DNA of 64,000 nt from Bidens hawaiensis (Eukaryota > Streptophyta > Magnoliopsida > Asterales > Asteraceae). The position numbers and the translations under genes were made by a program. The stretch covers positions 2,604,001 through 2,668,000 of the forward strand of contig JAIQDT010000001.1 in assembly GCA_021521415.1 (NCBI GenBank). Direction: 5' to 3'. Numbering within the stretch: position 1 is the stretch's first letter; the number at the start of each line of letters is the position of its first letter. Under the pieces are notes generated by a model, which saw only the letters and a list, made by a program, of their open reading frames with translations, had not been told where the DNA came from and did no database searches. Below, one piece after another: positions 22,262 to 35,860 of this stretch.

Positions 22262-24317
22262 TGTGACACCCGGTAATTTCCCAATCCCATAAACCAAGTA
22301 ATCAACCTAATTATTAGGTAATTATGTTATATGCGCCGTGCGCGAGCGCGCCATGTTAGAATCAGCGCGTGTATGATATATGCGCCCTGCGCGAGCGCGC
22401 CATGTTAGAATCAGTGCGGGCATATGTTATATGCGCCATGCGCGAATGTTTTGGGCTTGTCTTCATATAACTTAATTTTGTCATGTCTAATGGGTGGACG
22501 CCCCGCTTGACGCTAAGGCGGGTGCATCCCAAATCATTTATGCGCGTGCGGAAAGGGGCTAACCTCCCCGCATGGCGGGAACATTGAGAGCTAGTTTGTC
22601 TGAAGCTCCAGGATGGAATTGACTTCAACATAACTGATCACTATGTTGAAATACCAAGACCTCATGGAAAATCTACAAATGAAACTCAACGTCCCTGACT
22701 GCGAGAAGATTACACACCTACCCGCAGCAAAGAAACAGCCTACACGCAGAAAGCTATACGCGCAAGGCTACACGCACAAAACACTTAAGTCTATTTCTCA
22801 AGTGTAAGGGGATTTCCCCCGCCCAGAAGGGACCAGTAGCGTGTTTCAGATATTTTACCTTTTGACTACACACTGACAACAGTACCAGGAAAAGTATACT
22901 GTAACACGAAATGTCAGCTGTCAGCCGTACCTACTCCCACCAACCACAGTCCTGCATGTCCTGTCAAAATCAATCAGAATCTTTCTAACCACTCCCTAGG
23001 ACTATCACCCCCATCCCTGAATAAATAATAATAAATCCCATACTTTGTCATCATTACACCTAAATATGATAAGATTTTAATCCCCTAAATCAAGGGATTG
23101 TGTTCCCTCGAATCTGCCTATAAATATGTATCAATCCTTGAATAAAACATCACACAAACACACCCCAAACTCTCTTAAATCAGTAATTCTCTCCCAAGCA
23201 TCCGTTTCCATTTCCGTTTCCATCACTAGGTAAGCCGAAACCTTAGTCTTGAGATTACTTTTCTAACCAGCCCTTATATTCTTCGATTTCTTGATCTTAA
23301 TATACATATTTCTTGTTATTTAATCATATTCTAGACTCCCAATTTCAAGGCTAAACACCAAGGAACCCGAATCTCGTTTAATCTAAACCACTACTTAACA
23401 AGAATCACAGGTGAGTCTCACAGCCCCTATTTTCACTGTTTTTAAAACTGTTTTCGGGGCGAGGGACACGTGTTTAAATTATGTTTTATCATGGTATATT
23501 TACGAGCAATGCAAACGGTTATCTATGTTTATCTTGGTTTTCGATGTAAGTGCGCAAGATACGAGTAAGTGATCACTTTACCATTGGAACTCTAAGGGTA
23601 GGGACTACTGTGTTTGATCAACCCACTCGTAGGGGTCGCACCCCTTGCAAAGACGAGTGCCTAGTATGTCACGGGGTAGTACTATGGGATTGAGCCCGCT
23701 CGTAGAGGTCGCACCTCTTACAAAGACGAGCGCCTTGTTTTCCGGCACAACGTCCGCGCGTGACCCGCGGGACGGTATATCTAAATTGTTGTGGCAGCGC
23801 CACGGTTTTCAGGAATGTCTGCGCGTGACCCGCGGGACGGTTTTATCAAGCATATGTTTAAACAATGTTATCAGAAATATGTTCCAATATGGCTTTATCA
23901 AGATTATGTTGCAATACGATTTATCAAGTCACCAAAACTTGTGAACTCACTCAGTTTATACTGATTCAAATGTTTTTACGTGTCTTTCAGGTGATAGGTA
24001 AGTAGCGCAAGGAGTCACACATAGAGCACTTCACGCAGAACATCTATAAAATTAGCTTTTTGGAAGATTTTAGTTCTATCCCTTCCACACGCGCGGGTGT
24101 TCCCGCCGTGTGAGGGGATATGGCGCGGAAATCTTCAATGATTTTCATACTTGGATGTTTTTATGTAATTCTAAACAATGTAATGTATTTTGTACTAGAC
24201 ATTTCATGCGCAATGGAAATTTTATTTTTCTTGAATGTTTGCAATGACCCGTGCTTGACTATCAATCCCCACTCGCGCGCGCCCGGCTGTTTCCGCCGTT
24301 TAGGGCCGGGTGTGACA
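22262..24317 (+). repeat. 5' LTR of the chromovirus
   Basis: TGTGACACCCGG...CCGGGTGTGACA, 2056 bp with a 12-bp inverted terminus. A TATA box, TATAAATA, is at 23119-23126. A tandem array of a 49-bp unit (three units, about 22328-22450) with the motif GCGCGAGCGCGC lies near the start, followed by the block shared with the Tat element at about 22545-22730. Confidence 0.95.
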
Positions 24318-24320
24318 GAT

Positions 24321-24332
24321 TGGTATCAGAGC
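24321..24332 (+). other. Primer-binding site
   Basis: TGGTATCAGAGC, 3 bp after the 5' LTR, complementary to the 3' end of plant initiator tRNA-Met. It primes minus-strand DNA synthesis. Confidence 0.92.
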
Positions 24333-24551
24333 TCTGGTTATAGCGAACTAGGAAAGAAGTTTTAACCTAGACTATAACCGTAGGGGAATCGCATGAAATA
24401 TTTTTCAAAGAATATTTTCAAAAGAAACCACACACACACTTAGGAACACGGGCCACACAATGTCTAGTGAACATTAAGGATAAAAACACTATGTGCTCAG
24501 GGTACATGCGCTAAGTTTGATATATTTTCTTTTTTTTTAAGAAAAACGAGA

Positions 24552-27500
24552 ATGCCTCCAACCAGAGCCAAGGGAATTACCATGACACCCGAGGAACTCG
24601 CAGAAATAATCGCGCAGGCGATCGCAACACATGAGGCCAGCAAGGCCGAATCAAGTCAGGGTCGTCAGGAGACCGAAACCCTAGAACCCGAATCAGGAGC
24701 TTTGGACAAAGGATGCTCCTATAAGACGTTCATGGCCTGTAAGCCTTGGCCATTCAAGGGCACCGAAGGGGCCATTGGGCTCTACAACTGGATCGACAAG
24801 ATGGAGACAGTTCTCTCCATTAGCGGATGTAGTGAAAATCAAAAGGTCCTCTACGCGACCTGCATGTTTCAAGAAGCAGCCTCGTCTTGGTGGAAGCTTC
24901 AAACGAAAACATTGGGGCGAGAAGTTGCTCTCCACAAGACCTGGGAGGAGCTGAAGGACATGATGATGAGAAAGTTCTGCTCTCGCGCCGAAATTCAGAG
25001 TCTGCAGCAGGAGTTTTGGAACCACACCATGGTAGGAACCGATATCAACGCCTATAACAACCGGTTCAACGAACTTTGCCAGATGGTGCCGGATATGGCG
25101 AACACGGAGGAGAAGAAGATCGAGAGGTATATCTTTGGGTTACCTCATGTCATTAGAGTTCCGCTCAATGCCGCAGCGCCTCCGACCTTTGATGAGGCAG
25201 TAGCGCGGGCCATCACTCTTACAAGAGATACGGTCCGTGCGGGCACGTTAACTGCGCGCGGAAACGAGCAGCGAACCTCTGACCTCAAAAGGAAATGGAA
25301 CTCTCACCACCGAGGGTCCGACTCCAAGCAGCCACCATTCAAGAAACAGGAGAGCGTAAGGGCTTACTCGATACAAGCCTTGGAGCCACCACGAAAAGTG
25401 TACAACGGGCCTCACCCATGGTGCAGCAGATGCAAGTACCACCACGAGGGTGAATGCGCAAGCCTTGCATGCGCCAAATGTAACAAGCCAGGACACAAGA
25501 CGATGAATTGTCGTACCCAAGAAACTGGGGGAAGCGACAACTGCTATGCATGCGGGAAGCCAGAGCATTTCAGTCGGGATTGCCCGCAGAAGAGAAACCA
25601 AGCTCGCGGGAGAGCCTTTGTGATCGGCGCGGGCGAAGCCAAAGAAGAACCGAATGTAGTAACTGGTACGTTTCTACTTAACGACCATTTTGCATCTGTC
25701 TTATTTGATACTGGCGCTGACCTAAGTTTCATATCCACTGAGTTTAAAAGCTCCCTAGGCCTAGCAACCAGTAGGCTAGACACGCCTTATACTATAGAAC
25801 TAGCCAATGGTAGACAGATACGCGCGAACGAGAGGACTGAGCAATGTGTATTGGTCATGGGAGGTCACGGATTCACTATTAACTTATTGCCAATAGACTT
25901 GGGAAGTTTTGACATTGTGGTAGGCATGGATTGGTTAGTCGAAAACCACGCGGAAGTTATTTGCCATGAGAAGCAGGTTCGGATCCCGCTGTTGAGCGGG
26001 GAAACCTTGGTAATTCAAGGGGAAAGAAGTGGAGTTGTGACAAAACTCATTTCGTGTCTAAAGGCGCGCAAGTGCCTGAGGAAAGGATGCTACGCCTTCC
26101 TGGCGCACGTAGTAGAGAAGAAAGGAGATGAGCGAAAGATTGAAAACTTACCAGTGGTGCGCGAATTTCCAGAAGTTTTTCCTGAAGATCTGCCCGGATT
26201 ACCGCCGCCGCGACAAGTCGAGTTTCGAATTGACTTGGTCCCAGGAGCTTCGCCAGTAGCTCGAGCACCCTATCGACTAGCTCCATCTGAGATGCAAGAG
26301 CTATCCAATCAGTTGCAGGAACTATTGGATAAGGGTTTCATACGCCCAAGCTTTTCACCTTGGGGAGCTCCTGTGCTTTTTGTGAAGAAGAAAGATGGTT
26401 CGTTCAGAATGTGTATTGACTACAGGGAACTGAACACTAACGGTCAAGAATCGGTACCCCTTACCAAGGATTGATGACTTATTTGATCAGTTGCAGGGAT
26501 CCAGTTATTATTCGAAGATAGATCTACGGTCAGGATACCACCAACTTAGGGTCCATGAGGAAGACGTGCCGAAGACAGCCTTCCGAACTAGATATGGCCA
26601 TTATGAGTTCTTAGTGAGGCCCTTCGGGCTAACTAATGCGCCGGCCGTATTCATGGATCTGATGAACCGTGTGTGCAAACCATACTTGGATAAGTTTGTG
26701 ATTGTGTTTATAGATGATATTCTGATTTACTCTCGAACCGGAGCTGAGCATGAACAACATCTGAGATTGATTTTGGAGTTACTGAAGAAAGAAAAGTTGT
26801 ATGCCAAGTTTTCTAAATGTGAGTTTTGGCTTAGAGAAGTTCACTTTCTCGGTCACGTTGTAAACGAGAAAGGAATACACGTCGATCCTTCCAAGGTCAA
26901 AGCCATCGAGAATTGGGAGGCGCCAAAAACCCCAACTGAGGTGAGGCAATTCCTAGGACTAGCTGGCTACTATCGACGTTTCATTGAGAACTTCTCCAAG
27001 ATAGCTTTACCTCTGACCGCGCTAACCCAGAAAGATAGGAAGTTTGTTTGGGGCGAAAGCCAGGAAGCAGCGTTTCAAATGTTAAAGCAGAAGCTATGTA
27101 GTGCGCCAATTTTATCTCTGCCCGAGGGGACGGATGATATCGTCGTCTACTGCGACGCTTCACATCAAGGACTCGGATGTGTCCTTATGCAGAGAAACAA
27201 AGTCATAGCGTATGCCTCGCGTCAACTCAAGGTCAATGAAAGGAACTACACAACGCATGATTTGGAACTTGGAGCAGTTGTTTTCGCGCTAAAGATTTGG
27301 CGCCATTATCTTTATGGTACAAAGTGTTTGATTTTTACGGATCACAAGAGCCTTCAACACATATTTGATCAGAAGGATTTAAATATGAGGCAACGAAGAT
27401 GGGTTGAGTTATTGAATGATTATGATTGTGAAATAAAGTATCATCCTGGAAAGGCGAATGTGGTAGCGGACGCTCTAAGTAGGAAAGAGCGAGCAAGGAC

Positions 27501-28995
27501 GCTACGAGTTAAGGCTCTAAGATTGACCATTCGCGCAGATCTCACTACCCGCATCCGAGAAGCTCAACAAGAAGCCTTGAAATCAGAGTTTGTCAAGAAC
27601 GAATCCCTTGGGGGTATGGTTAAGGATTTGGAACTCAAAGAGAATGACACTCGATATTTTGCTAACCGCTTATGGGTCCCTCTCAAGGGAGGATTGCGCG
27701 AGCAAGTGTTAAACGAAGCTCACAAAACGCGGTATTCAGTACATCCTGGCGCAGACAAGATGTATCAAGATGTTAAAGCGCTGTATTGGTGGCCCAATCT
27801 GAAGGGCGACATCGCGACGTATGTCAGTAAGTGCCTGACGTGTTCAAAGGTGAAGGCTGAATATCAGAAACCGTCGGGGTTGCTTCAGCAGCCATAAATT
27901 CCCATGTGGAAGTGGGAACAAATCTCTATGGACTTCATTACCAAACTGCCAAGGACACCCGGGGGTTACAACACGATTTGGGTTATTGTAGACCGGCTAA
28001 CTAAGTCAGCACACTTCCTGCCGATCAAGGAAACCGATAAGATGGAAAAGTTAGCCCGATTGTATATTCGAGAAGTAGTTTCAAAACATGGAGTCCCGGT
28101 GTCCATCATTTCTGATAGAGATAGTCGGTTCACCTCAAGATTTTGGTGATCGTTACAAGGGGCTTTAGGTACTCGTCTTGACATGAGTACGGCTTATCAT
28201 CCCCAAACGGATGGACAAAGCGAGCGAACGATTCAGACATTAGAAGATATGTTGCGCGCGTGCGCAATCGATTTCGGAGGTAGTTGGGATACTCATCTCC
28301 CATTGGTTGAATTTTCGTACAATAACAGTTATCACACAAGCCTCAAGGCTGCGCCGTTTGAAGCCCTGTATGGGCGCAAGTGTAGGTCCCCGCTGTGTTG
28401 GGCTGAAGTAGGTGACAAGCAAATGACTGGTCCAGAATTGATCCAAGAAACAACGGACAAAATTTTCCAGATACGAGATCGCCTTAAGGCAGCGCGCGAC
28501 AGACAGAAAAGCTATGCTGATGTGAGAAGAAAACCCTTGGAATTTCAAGTAGGGGATAAAGTGCTTTTGAAAGTCTCTCCATGGAAAGGAGTCCCCCGTT
28601 TCGGCAAGCGAGGAAAGTTGAATCCGCGATACATCGGACCATTTGAGATCCTGAAAAGGATCGGTCCAGTTGCTTATAAGCTCCAATTACCCGCCGAACT
28701 TAGTGGAGTTCATGACACGTTTCATGTATCCAACCTCAAGAAGTGCTTATCTGATGAAACGTTAATTCTACCATTGGACGAGATTCATATCGACAAGCAA
28801 CTACACTTCGTAGAAGAGCCTATAGCAGTAACCGATTGGAAAGAACAAAAGTTGCGAAGAAGCCGAATCAAGTTAGTAAAGGTTCAATGGAACTCAAAGC
28901 GTGGGCCTGAATTCACTTGGGAAAGAGAAAACCAAATGCGCAAGAAATACCCACACCTCTTTCAAAGCATAGCTCCCGCCAGCGACGCCTCCTAA
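24552..28995 (+). pseudogene. Chromovirus gag-pol polyprotein, three disabling lesions
   Basis: Start ATG 24552. Order: retrotransposon gag domain (about residues 100-225); a degenerate zinc knuckle (about 289) and two canonical CX2CX4HX4C knuckles (about 306 and 330); aspartic protease with [11 protein letters not shown] (about 385); reverse transcriptase from about residue 555 with its catalytic FIDDILIYS near 26707; RNase H with CDASHQGLG near 27147; integrase with HHCC zinc finger near 27721 and core motifs MDF, SDRDSRF and GQSERT (27925-28220); C-terminal chromodomain (about 28818-28950). Lesions: a frameshift at about 26434 within RT, before the catalytic motif; a stop TAA at 27895-27897 after the zinc finger; a stop TGA at 28147-28149 in the integrase core. 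The three segments after the frameshift are in one frame. Otherwise the family's domains are all present, so this copy depends on others to move. Confidence 0.93.
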
Positions 28996-29017
28996 ATTTC
29001 TGGACGAAATTCTCTTA

Positions 29018-29029
29018 ACAGGGGGAGAA
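29018..29029 (+). other. Polypurine tract
   Basis: ACAGGGGGAGAA immediately before the 3' LTR, the plus-strand priming site. Confidence 0.9.
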
Positions 29030-31134
29030 TGTGACACCCGGTAATTTCCCAATCCCATAAGCCAAGTAATCAACCTAATTATTAGGTAATTATGTTATAT
29101 GCGCCCTGCGCGAGCGCGCCATGTTAGAATCAGCGCTTGTATGTTATATGCGCCCTGCGCGAGCGCGCCATGTTAGAATCAGCGCGTGTATGATATATGC
29201 GCCCTGCGCGAGCGCGCCATGTTAGAATCAGTGCGGGCATATGTTATATGCGCCATGCGCGAATGTTTTGGGCTTGTCTTCATATAACTTAATTTTGTCA
29301 TGTCTAATGGGTGGACGCCCCGCCTGACGCTAAGGCGGGTGCATCCCAAATCATTTATGCGCGTGCGGAAAGGGGCTAACCTCCCCGCATGGCGGGAACA
29401 TTGAGAGCTAGTTTGTCTGAAGCTCCAGGATGGAATTGACTTCAACATAACTGATCACTATGTTGAAATACCAAGACCTCATGGAAAATCTACAAATGAA
29501 ACTCAACGTCCCTGACTGCGAGAAGATTACACACCTACCCGCAGCAAAGAAACAGCCTACACGCAGAAAGCTATACGCGCAAGGCTACACGCACAAAACA
29601 CTTAAGTCTATTTCTCAAGTGTAAGGGGATTTCCCCCGCCCAGAAGGGACCAGTAGCGTGTTTCAGATATTTTACCTTTTGACTACACACTGACAACAGT
29701 ACCAGGAAAAGTATACTGTAACACGAAATGTCAGCTGTCAGCCGTACCTACTCCCACCAACCACAGTCCTGCATGTCCTGTCAAAATCAATCAGAATCTT
29801 TCTAACCACTCCCTAGGACTATCACCCCCATCCCTGAATAAATAATAATAAATCCCATACTTTGTCATCATTACACCTAGATATGATAAGATTTTAATCC
29901 CCTAAATCAAGGGATTGTGTTCCCTCGAATCTGCCTATAAATATGTATCAATCCTTGAATAAAACATCACACAAACACACCCCAAACTCTCTTAAATCTG
30001 TAATTCTCTCCCAAGCATCCGTTTCCATTTCCGTTTCCATCACTAGGTAAGCCGAAACCTTAGTCTTGAGATTACTTTTCTAACCAGCCCTTATATTCTT
30101 CGATTTCTTGATCTTAATATACATATTTCTTGTTATTTAATCATATTCTAGACTCCCAATTTCAAGGCTAAACACCAAGGAACCCGAATCTCGTTTAATC
30201 TAAACCACTACTTAACAAGAATCACAGGTGAGTCTCACAGCCCCTATTTTCACTGTTTTTAAAACTGTTTTCGGGGCGAGGGACACGTGTTTAAATTATG
30301 TTTTATCATGGTATATTTACGAGCAATGCAAACGGTTATCTATGTTTATCTTGGTTTTCGATGTAAGTGCGCAAGATACGAGTAAGTGATCACTTTACCA
30401 TTGGAACTCTAAGGGTAGGGACTACTGTGTTTGATCAACCCACTCGTAGGGGTCGCACCCCTTGCAAAGACGAGTGCCTAGTATGTCACGGGGTAGTACT
30501 ATGGGATTGAGCCCGCTCGTAGAGGTCGCACCTCTTACAAAGACGAGCGCCTTGTTTTCCGGCACAACGTCCGCGCGTGACCCGCGGGACCGTATATCTA
30601 AATTGTTGTGGCAGCGCCACGGTTTTCAGGAATGTCTGCGCGTGACCCGCGGGACGGTTTTATCAAGCATATGTTTAAACAATGTTATCAGAAATATGTT
30701 CCAATATGGCTTTATCAAGATTATGTTGCAATACGATTTATCAAGTCACCAAAACTTGTGAACTCACTCAGTTTATACTGATTCAAATGTTTTTACGTGT
30801 CTTTCAGGTGATAGGTAAGTAGCGCAAGGAGTCACACATAGAGCACTTCACGCAGAACATCTATAAAATTAGCTTTTTGGAAGATTTTAGTTCTATCCCT
30901 TCCACACGCGCGGGTGTTCCCGCCGTGTGAGGGGATATGGCGCGGAAATCTTCAATGATTTTCATACTTGGATGTTTTTATGTAATTCTAAACAATGTAA
31001 TGTATTTTGTACTAGACATTTCATGCGCAATGGAAATTTTATTTTTCTTGAATGTTTGCAATGACCCGTGCTTGACTATCAATCCCCACTCGCGCGCGCC
31101 CGGCTGTTTCCGCCGTTTAGGGCCGGGTGTGACA
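29030..31134 (+). repeat. 3' LTR of the chromovirus
   Basis: 2105 bp, same termini as the 5' LTR. It carries four copies of the 49-bp GC-rich unit (about 29096-29267) instead of three, which accounts exactly for the 49-bp length difference. TATA box near 29936. Confidence 0.95.
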
Positions 31135-32828
31135 GGTACCCTTCATCCTCGGATATTATTAGGGTCCGGTACCCTTCATCCTCGGATATTATTAGGGTCC
31201 GGTACCCTTTCTTCCATACCTCGTTAACATACTTTCTATGTACATAATCGTAAGTTTCGCACATACATACATCATTCATTCTTCATCTTACAACATACAT
31301 ATAACATCAACCATTTCCTAGCAGTACATGAAATTCCGAAGATCGTTCATGTACCGGCAAGAAACCATTCATACATTTCACATAATACATATATGGCATA
31401 CACTTATCACTTAGGATAATTGTATTAACTAATCACATCGAGTATGCACACAACCCCGAAAACATAACAAGGAAATGGGGCTAGAAACTCACCTGAAGTC
31501 GGTTACGTTCACCGTTAATGGTTATTCCCTTATTGAGCTGTGCACGACTAACTGTATAATAATTACAAGTATAAATTAACTATCACTATCTATAACGTCT
31601 TTCTAGTCTACTTATAACCCACAACGAACGGGGGTCCGGGGGCAGCGCCCCTGGCAGCGGGGTCTAGGGGCGGCAGCCCTTAGCAGGGTCCAAGGGGCAG
31701 AGCCCCTGGCTGAGGTCGAGCTGCCAGGTCAGCTTGGAAAAATTTTATTTCCATTAACTGTCGTAACACATTTTCCATTAGAGTTCGTATCATTATTAAA
31801 TTTGCTAACTTAAAAAGTTCAAGGGCTTCTTTGTAATTAAATCATTATTTTCTAAGTCCAGGGACTGTTCTGTCATTATGTTAAACTTCTGATTCGTTAC
31901 TGGTTCATAACGAATTGGCTTATCTTAGCGAACTGGTTCTTATAACGAATTTGGACCCTTTAACGAACTGAACTCCTTAACGAATCAGTTCCATAGAGAA
32001 CCAGTCCATATAACGAATTGGTCCATCTAGTTCGTTTTCTCTTTTAACGAACTGGTCATAATGAATCAAAGGTAACTCGTCACCCCTTTCCCCTAACGAA
32101 TCAGAGACGAACTAGAGCTAGTTCGTCCTGCTCCCTTATGCGAATCAACTAACGAATCACCCTCCAATTCGTTAAGTTCCCATAACGAACTAGGGTTAGG
32201 TCAGAGAATTGTCATAAACATTCTCTGACATCGTATCCTCGTACCAGCCGCCTTTCCGGCGCCGCCGCCGAAAAAACGCTGTTTCACCGGAAAAACGAGA
32301 TCTAGCTCGTTTTCCACCGTTTTTCACCGTTTTTCGTCTCGTTTGATCCAGATCTGAGCTAGGGTGATCCCTAAGCTCATCTTAGGTTCGGTTTATACCC
32401 GATTCCATCCGAATCTCGTGACTTAAATGGTTTAACGGTGTCGGCTCGTCGTTTTGTGACCATATCTAACGGGTTTAAGCTAAAACAACATCATACTATC
32501 ATTACCTCGGGTCGGTGCTCGGTTTCCTCCTTGCATTCGGTTTAGATAGGGAGAGAACTAGAGAGAAGGCTTAAGTGTGTGTTTTGGGTGGTGTATGGGA
32601 TATGTGTGAATGAGGATTAAATGGAGATTAAGGGTTTATATGTTTATGGATCATGGGCTTAAGCCCATGGTCTTTCCTTCTTTCTTTCCTAACCCAAGTC
32701 CATAACCCATATTCATTTACCCAACACTAGCCCAACTCATATTCTATTTATCCAAACCGATAACGACCCACTATAAAATAACGAAATTTATTTTATTATT
32801 ATAACCGAAAGTAGGATGTTACAAACTC

Positions 32829-33800
32829 GCCGGAAAACCATGAACACCGTGACAATAATATGAGGTCATGAGCACCGTCCTCTTCGGTCACAACCATTGA
32901 TCCTTGTTCACAGGCCTCAAATTGACCTATTGAAATTGATGAACCAAATTGATCAATTAACCTTGAAATTGATCTAGTTATTCATTAATTTGAATCTTCA
33001 ATCAATCAATTATGAGTTTTGAGTGATGAGTTTAACCATGAATGTATCAAGATTTAAGCCTGGATGTTTTAGGTTCTAAGTCTGAATGTCTTAGGTTTTA
33101 AGTCTGAACATTTTAGGTTAACCTTGAATGTGTTATATCCTGAACTTCTTAGACTTTGTTATGAACTTCTTAGTTTTTTCTTTTGAACTATTTTTGTTCT
33201 AAACTTCTTAGACTTTTGTTATGAAATTCTTCGTTGTACTTCTATTTTTTTGTTCTAAACTTCTTAGATGTTTGTACTGAACTCTTCGCCTTTTTTTTTA
33301 AACGTTTTAAGTTTTGAACTGAACATTTTAAATTTGTTTAGAACATTTAAACATAATGTTTTGAACCCTAATCAGAGCTCAATTGAGTGTATTATTCTGC
33401 AGTTTCATAATTGATTGATAATTCTAAAGTCTCATACACATCAATTCGGTTGATTAAATCATCAAATTTTGATCAATCTGAAATTTATTGAAGTTCAATG
33501 ACGTTCTATTTTGATTTTTTTTTTGACTTTTGAGATTTCATACTTTAGAAGTTGAATAAGATAGAGTGAGGAGTTCAGAATTTGGATAAGAATCGACGAA
33601 TTTGATCACAGAGTAGTTTTTTGGTTATTCACGAAATTGCCACCGCGTGTTTTGTAATCTAACGCTTTGGAAGGTCGCGTACATAATGTACAATAAACTA
33701 TTATTTTACAATAACTCACCTATATATATATATATATGCACATATACACATATACACTATTAGACTAAAACCGCAAATTTGTACAAACCACAAGGTCGCG
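32829..33800. other. Intergenic with a degenerate short repeat
   Basis: From about 33050 to 33330 variants of gaacttcttagactttt and aacattttaggtt recur. A (TA)n tract lies at about 33721-33737. No gene is supported. Confidence 0.45.
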
Positions 33801-33842
33801 TACATTTAATGATCTTTATTATTTTGTTTATGATACAGTTAT

Positions 33843-33962
33843 GGGCCTAAATTGATACCATATGCTAAGAAAGAAATGGCTCTACCTGCATACCGTGATC
33901 ATGGGGTCGAGGAAGAGTTGAACAACAAGATGGCTGATGCAATGGATGAATCAAAGTTGTTT
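33843..33962 (+). other. Exon-like coding fragment, unidentified
   Basis: After an acag acceptor-like site at about 33834-33837, an open stretch reads like normal coding sequence (PYAKKEMALPAYRDHGVEEE, then a Lys/Asp/Glu-rich part). It loses that character near 33960. I do not recognise the protein. It may be one surviving or captured exon. Confidence 0.25.
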
Positions 33963-34039
33963 TTAATACTTTTTGCAAGGTATGGATACTATACTTTTAA
34001 CTTTTTCAGATATACCAAACGCTTCAGGTTGTTGTAAAA

Positions 34040-35700
34040 TTGTAATTGTGCAATTATTATCAATTTGAAAATGGAGAGTTGGTTTTAGATTTCAGACAAC
34101 TGTTCAAGTTCGTTGTGGATACAGCTGAACATGAAATAGATTCGTAGCTGCATGAGTGAGAAGGTTAGGGACTTTCTGAGGCAATTATCTACCTGGTCAA
34201 GCAACAACACTCAACTCATTTGTAAGTTTTAAATAAAGTTTTAAAAAAGCACAAGGCTTGCTTGAAATCAGATCATTTGTAAATGAGCGAGATCATTTGT
34301 AAATGATCTGAGCTGGCTTGGTTATCCGAGCTGGCTCAGTTTGTAGCGTACGTAGATGCTTTAAATGAATGTACATGAACAAACTTAAACTAATAAACAT
34401 GAGCATACGCGAATATTCACGGACATAAATGAACGAACCAGACACGTGCCCAAATAATTTAAAGATTATTTTAAAAACAAGCCGAACTGGTTGGTTTGTA
34501 AACGTCAAAATCCAGTTCTGTTTGTAAACCAGCCAATGTATGCTCAGTTCATTGGCAGTTGACAAACATGACATGTAATTACAAGTGTTGTGTACTTGTG
34601 TATATTTTTGTCTCTACCTTATTTTATTTTATTTTCTAATTTAACTCCTTATACGGTTACATGAATTATAAATATTTCAATAATTATCTATTTTTTAAAT
34701 GAAATGATTAGTATGTTATAATACATGGACAATAAAAACTATTTAAAATACATTAATATATAAGCTACTAATATGAGAACGCCCTGGTTATTTTCAACGT
34801 AGTCAAGTCAACAAATTGGTCTATGTTAGGGTCAGGTTTAAACTGGTTATATCTCGATTTTTCAAAGTGGGTTGGTTCTTAAACCAGATTCTATGTCCAT
34901 GTTGGAAACAGTTTTGGGTCAAACCGGTTTTAGTGTGTTGTCGGGCCAAACCTTAAACTACCAATGCCTGTTTTTTTCAACCTACTGGCGAAAGCTTTTT
35001 TTACTGGCTATTTTGTTCAGGCTACTGATGCCCCTTTGAACATTTCAGAGTCAAAAGGATTGGTCAAAGATAACTTGATTGTTGCTGCTTCATTAAATAA
35101 TTTCATTTTAGGACAATTTTGAAAATAAAAATAAAAATAAAAGCTGAAGTTTATAGATGTTAAAACTTTTTAGGCAACGTTGGAAATTTTTGGTGCAGGT
35201 CAAACTTTTTAGTCAACATGTTGCAATAGAAAGCGACAAATGGCAGCAAGTTCTCTCAAATGGCAAGTGGAATTTAAAGTTTAAATTATGTATCGCAAAA
35301 TATGTGTTGATTAATGTATATAGACTATAGAGGATTGTGAATAGATATTATCTTATAAAGTTATATGCATGCATTTTTGGACTCTATAGTGTTTGAATCA
35401 CTAATCGGTGACGTAATGAATTATATCAAAATTATCAAAACAATTAGTACCATATTTTGTATTATGGAGAGTTAACTGATGTATATTTGTAATTATAGAA
35501 ACACAAACACGAATATAAACTTGTTTATATTAACAACTCATTTATGCTTATTAATATATTAGTTGTAATATCAAAATAGGTAGTAGTAACAACCAGCATA
35601 AATTTTAATATAGAAATAAGTTTTCACTTTAACAAATTTATTCCCCATTCAAAAGAATGCATAATATATCTGGATATTGAGTGGAAATATCATAATAAAC
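34040..35700. other. Intergenic
   Basis: I see no gene, only degenerate short repeats such as gatcatttgtaaatga (about 34268-34305) and AT-rich DNA. Confidence 0.4.
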
Positions 35701-35759
35701 ATTTGTCGATACACCACGAGAATTGAAAAACTACCAGAAAATGAGTATCGCATGGTAAT

Positions 35760-35860
35760 TATTGATGCCCGCCGTATCGTGCGGGTTTCCTACTGGTATA
35801 TATATATATACTAGCAAAAGTGCCCGCGCGGTGTTGCAGGTTCGCTTAAATTATCCCCTC
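35760..35860. mobile_element. Two facing TIR-element termini around a (TA)n tract
   Basis: To the left of the TA tract (35797-35812), sequence read inward on the minus strand begins ACCAGTAGGAAACCCGCACG. To the right it begins ACTAGCAAAAGTGCCCGCGC. Both resemble the ACTAGT...GCCCGCGCGTTGC terminus of the element at 52408-54799. Partner ends were not found. Confidence 0.45.

Larger units (their letters stand above)
22262..31134 (+). mobile_element. Young Tekay-type chromovirus (Ty3/Gypsy)
   Basis: 8873 bp, flanked by the 5-bp duplication ggtac (22257-22261 and 31135-31139). It has two LTRs of 2056 and 2105 bp, a PBS for initiator tRNA-Met, gag-pol in a single frame with a chromodomain at the C-terminus, and a polypurine tract. 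By eye I count about six substitutions between the LTRs, plus one 49-bp repeat-unit difference, so insertion was very recent. Long LTRs and an integrase chromodomain fit the Tekay/Del lineage. Confidence 0.93.
21695..32823 (-). mobile_element. Solo LTR, family A, split by a younger chromovirus
   Basis: The two outer pieces (21695-22261 and 31135-32823, with one 5-bp duplication) join into one LTR of about 2.25 kb. On the minus strand it starts TGTAACATCCTACTTTCGG and ends GGGGCCTTACA. An exact 5-bp duplication, aactc, flanks the outer ends at 21690-21694 and 32824-32828. With no internal region it is a solo LTR formed by LTR-LTR recombination. It carries the family's hallmarks: the ccctaataatatc array (22132-22261 and 31140-31205), a GC-rich block (31628-31720) and many taacgaat motifs (31890-32190). 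Confidence 0.88.
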
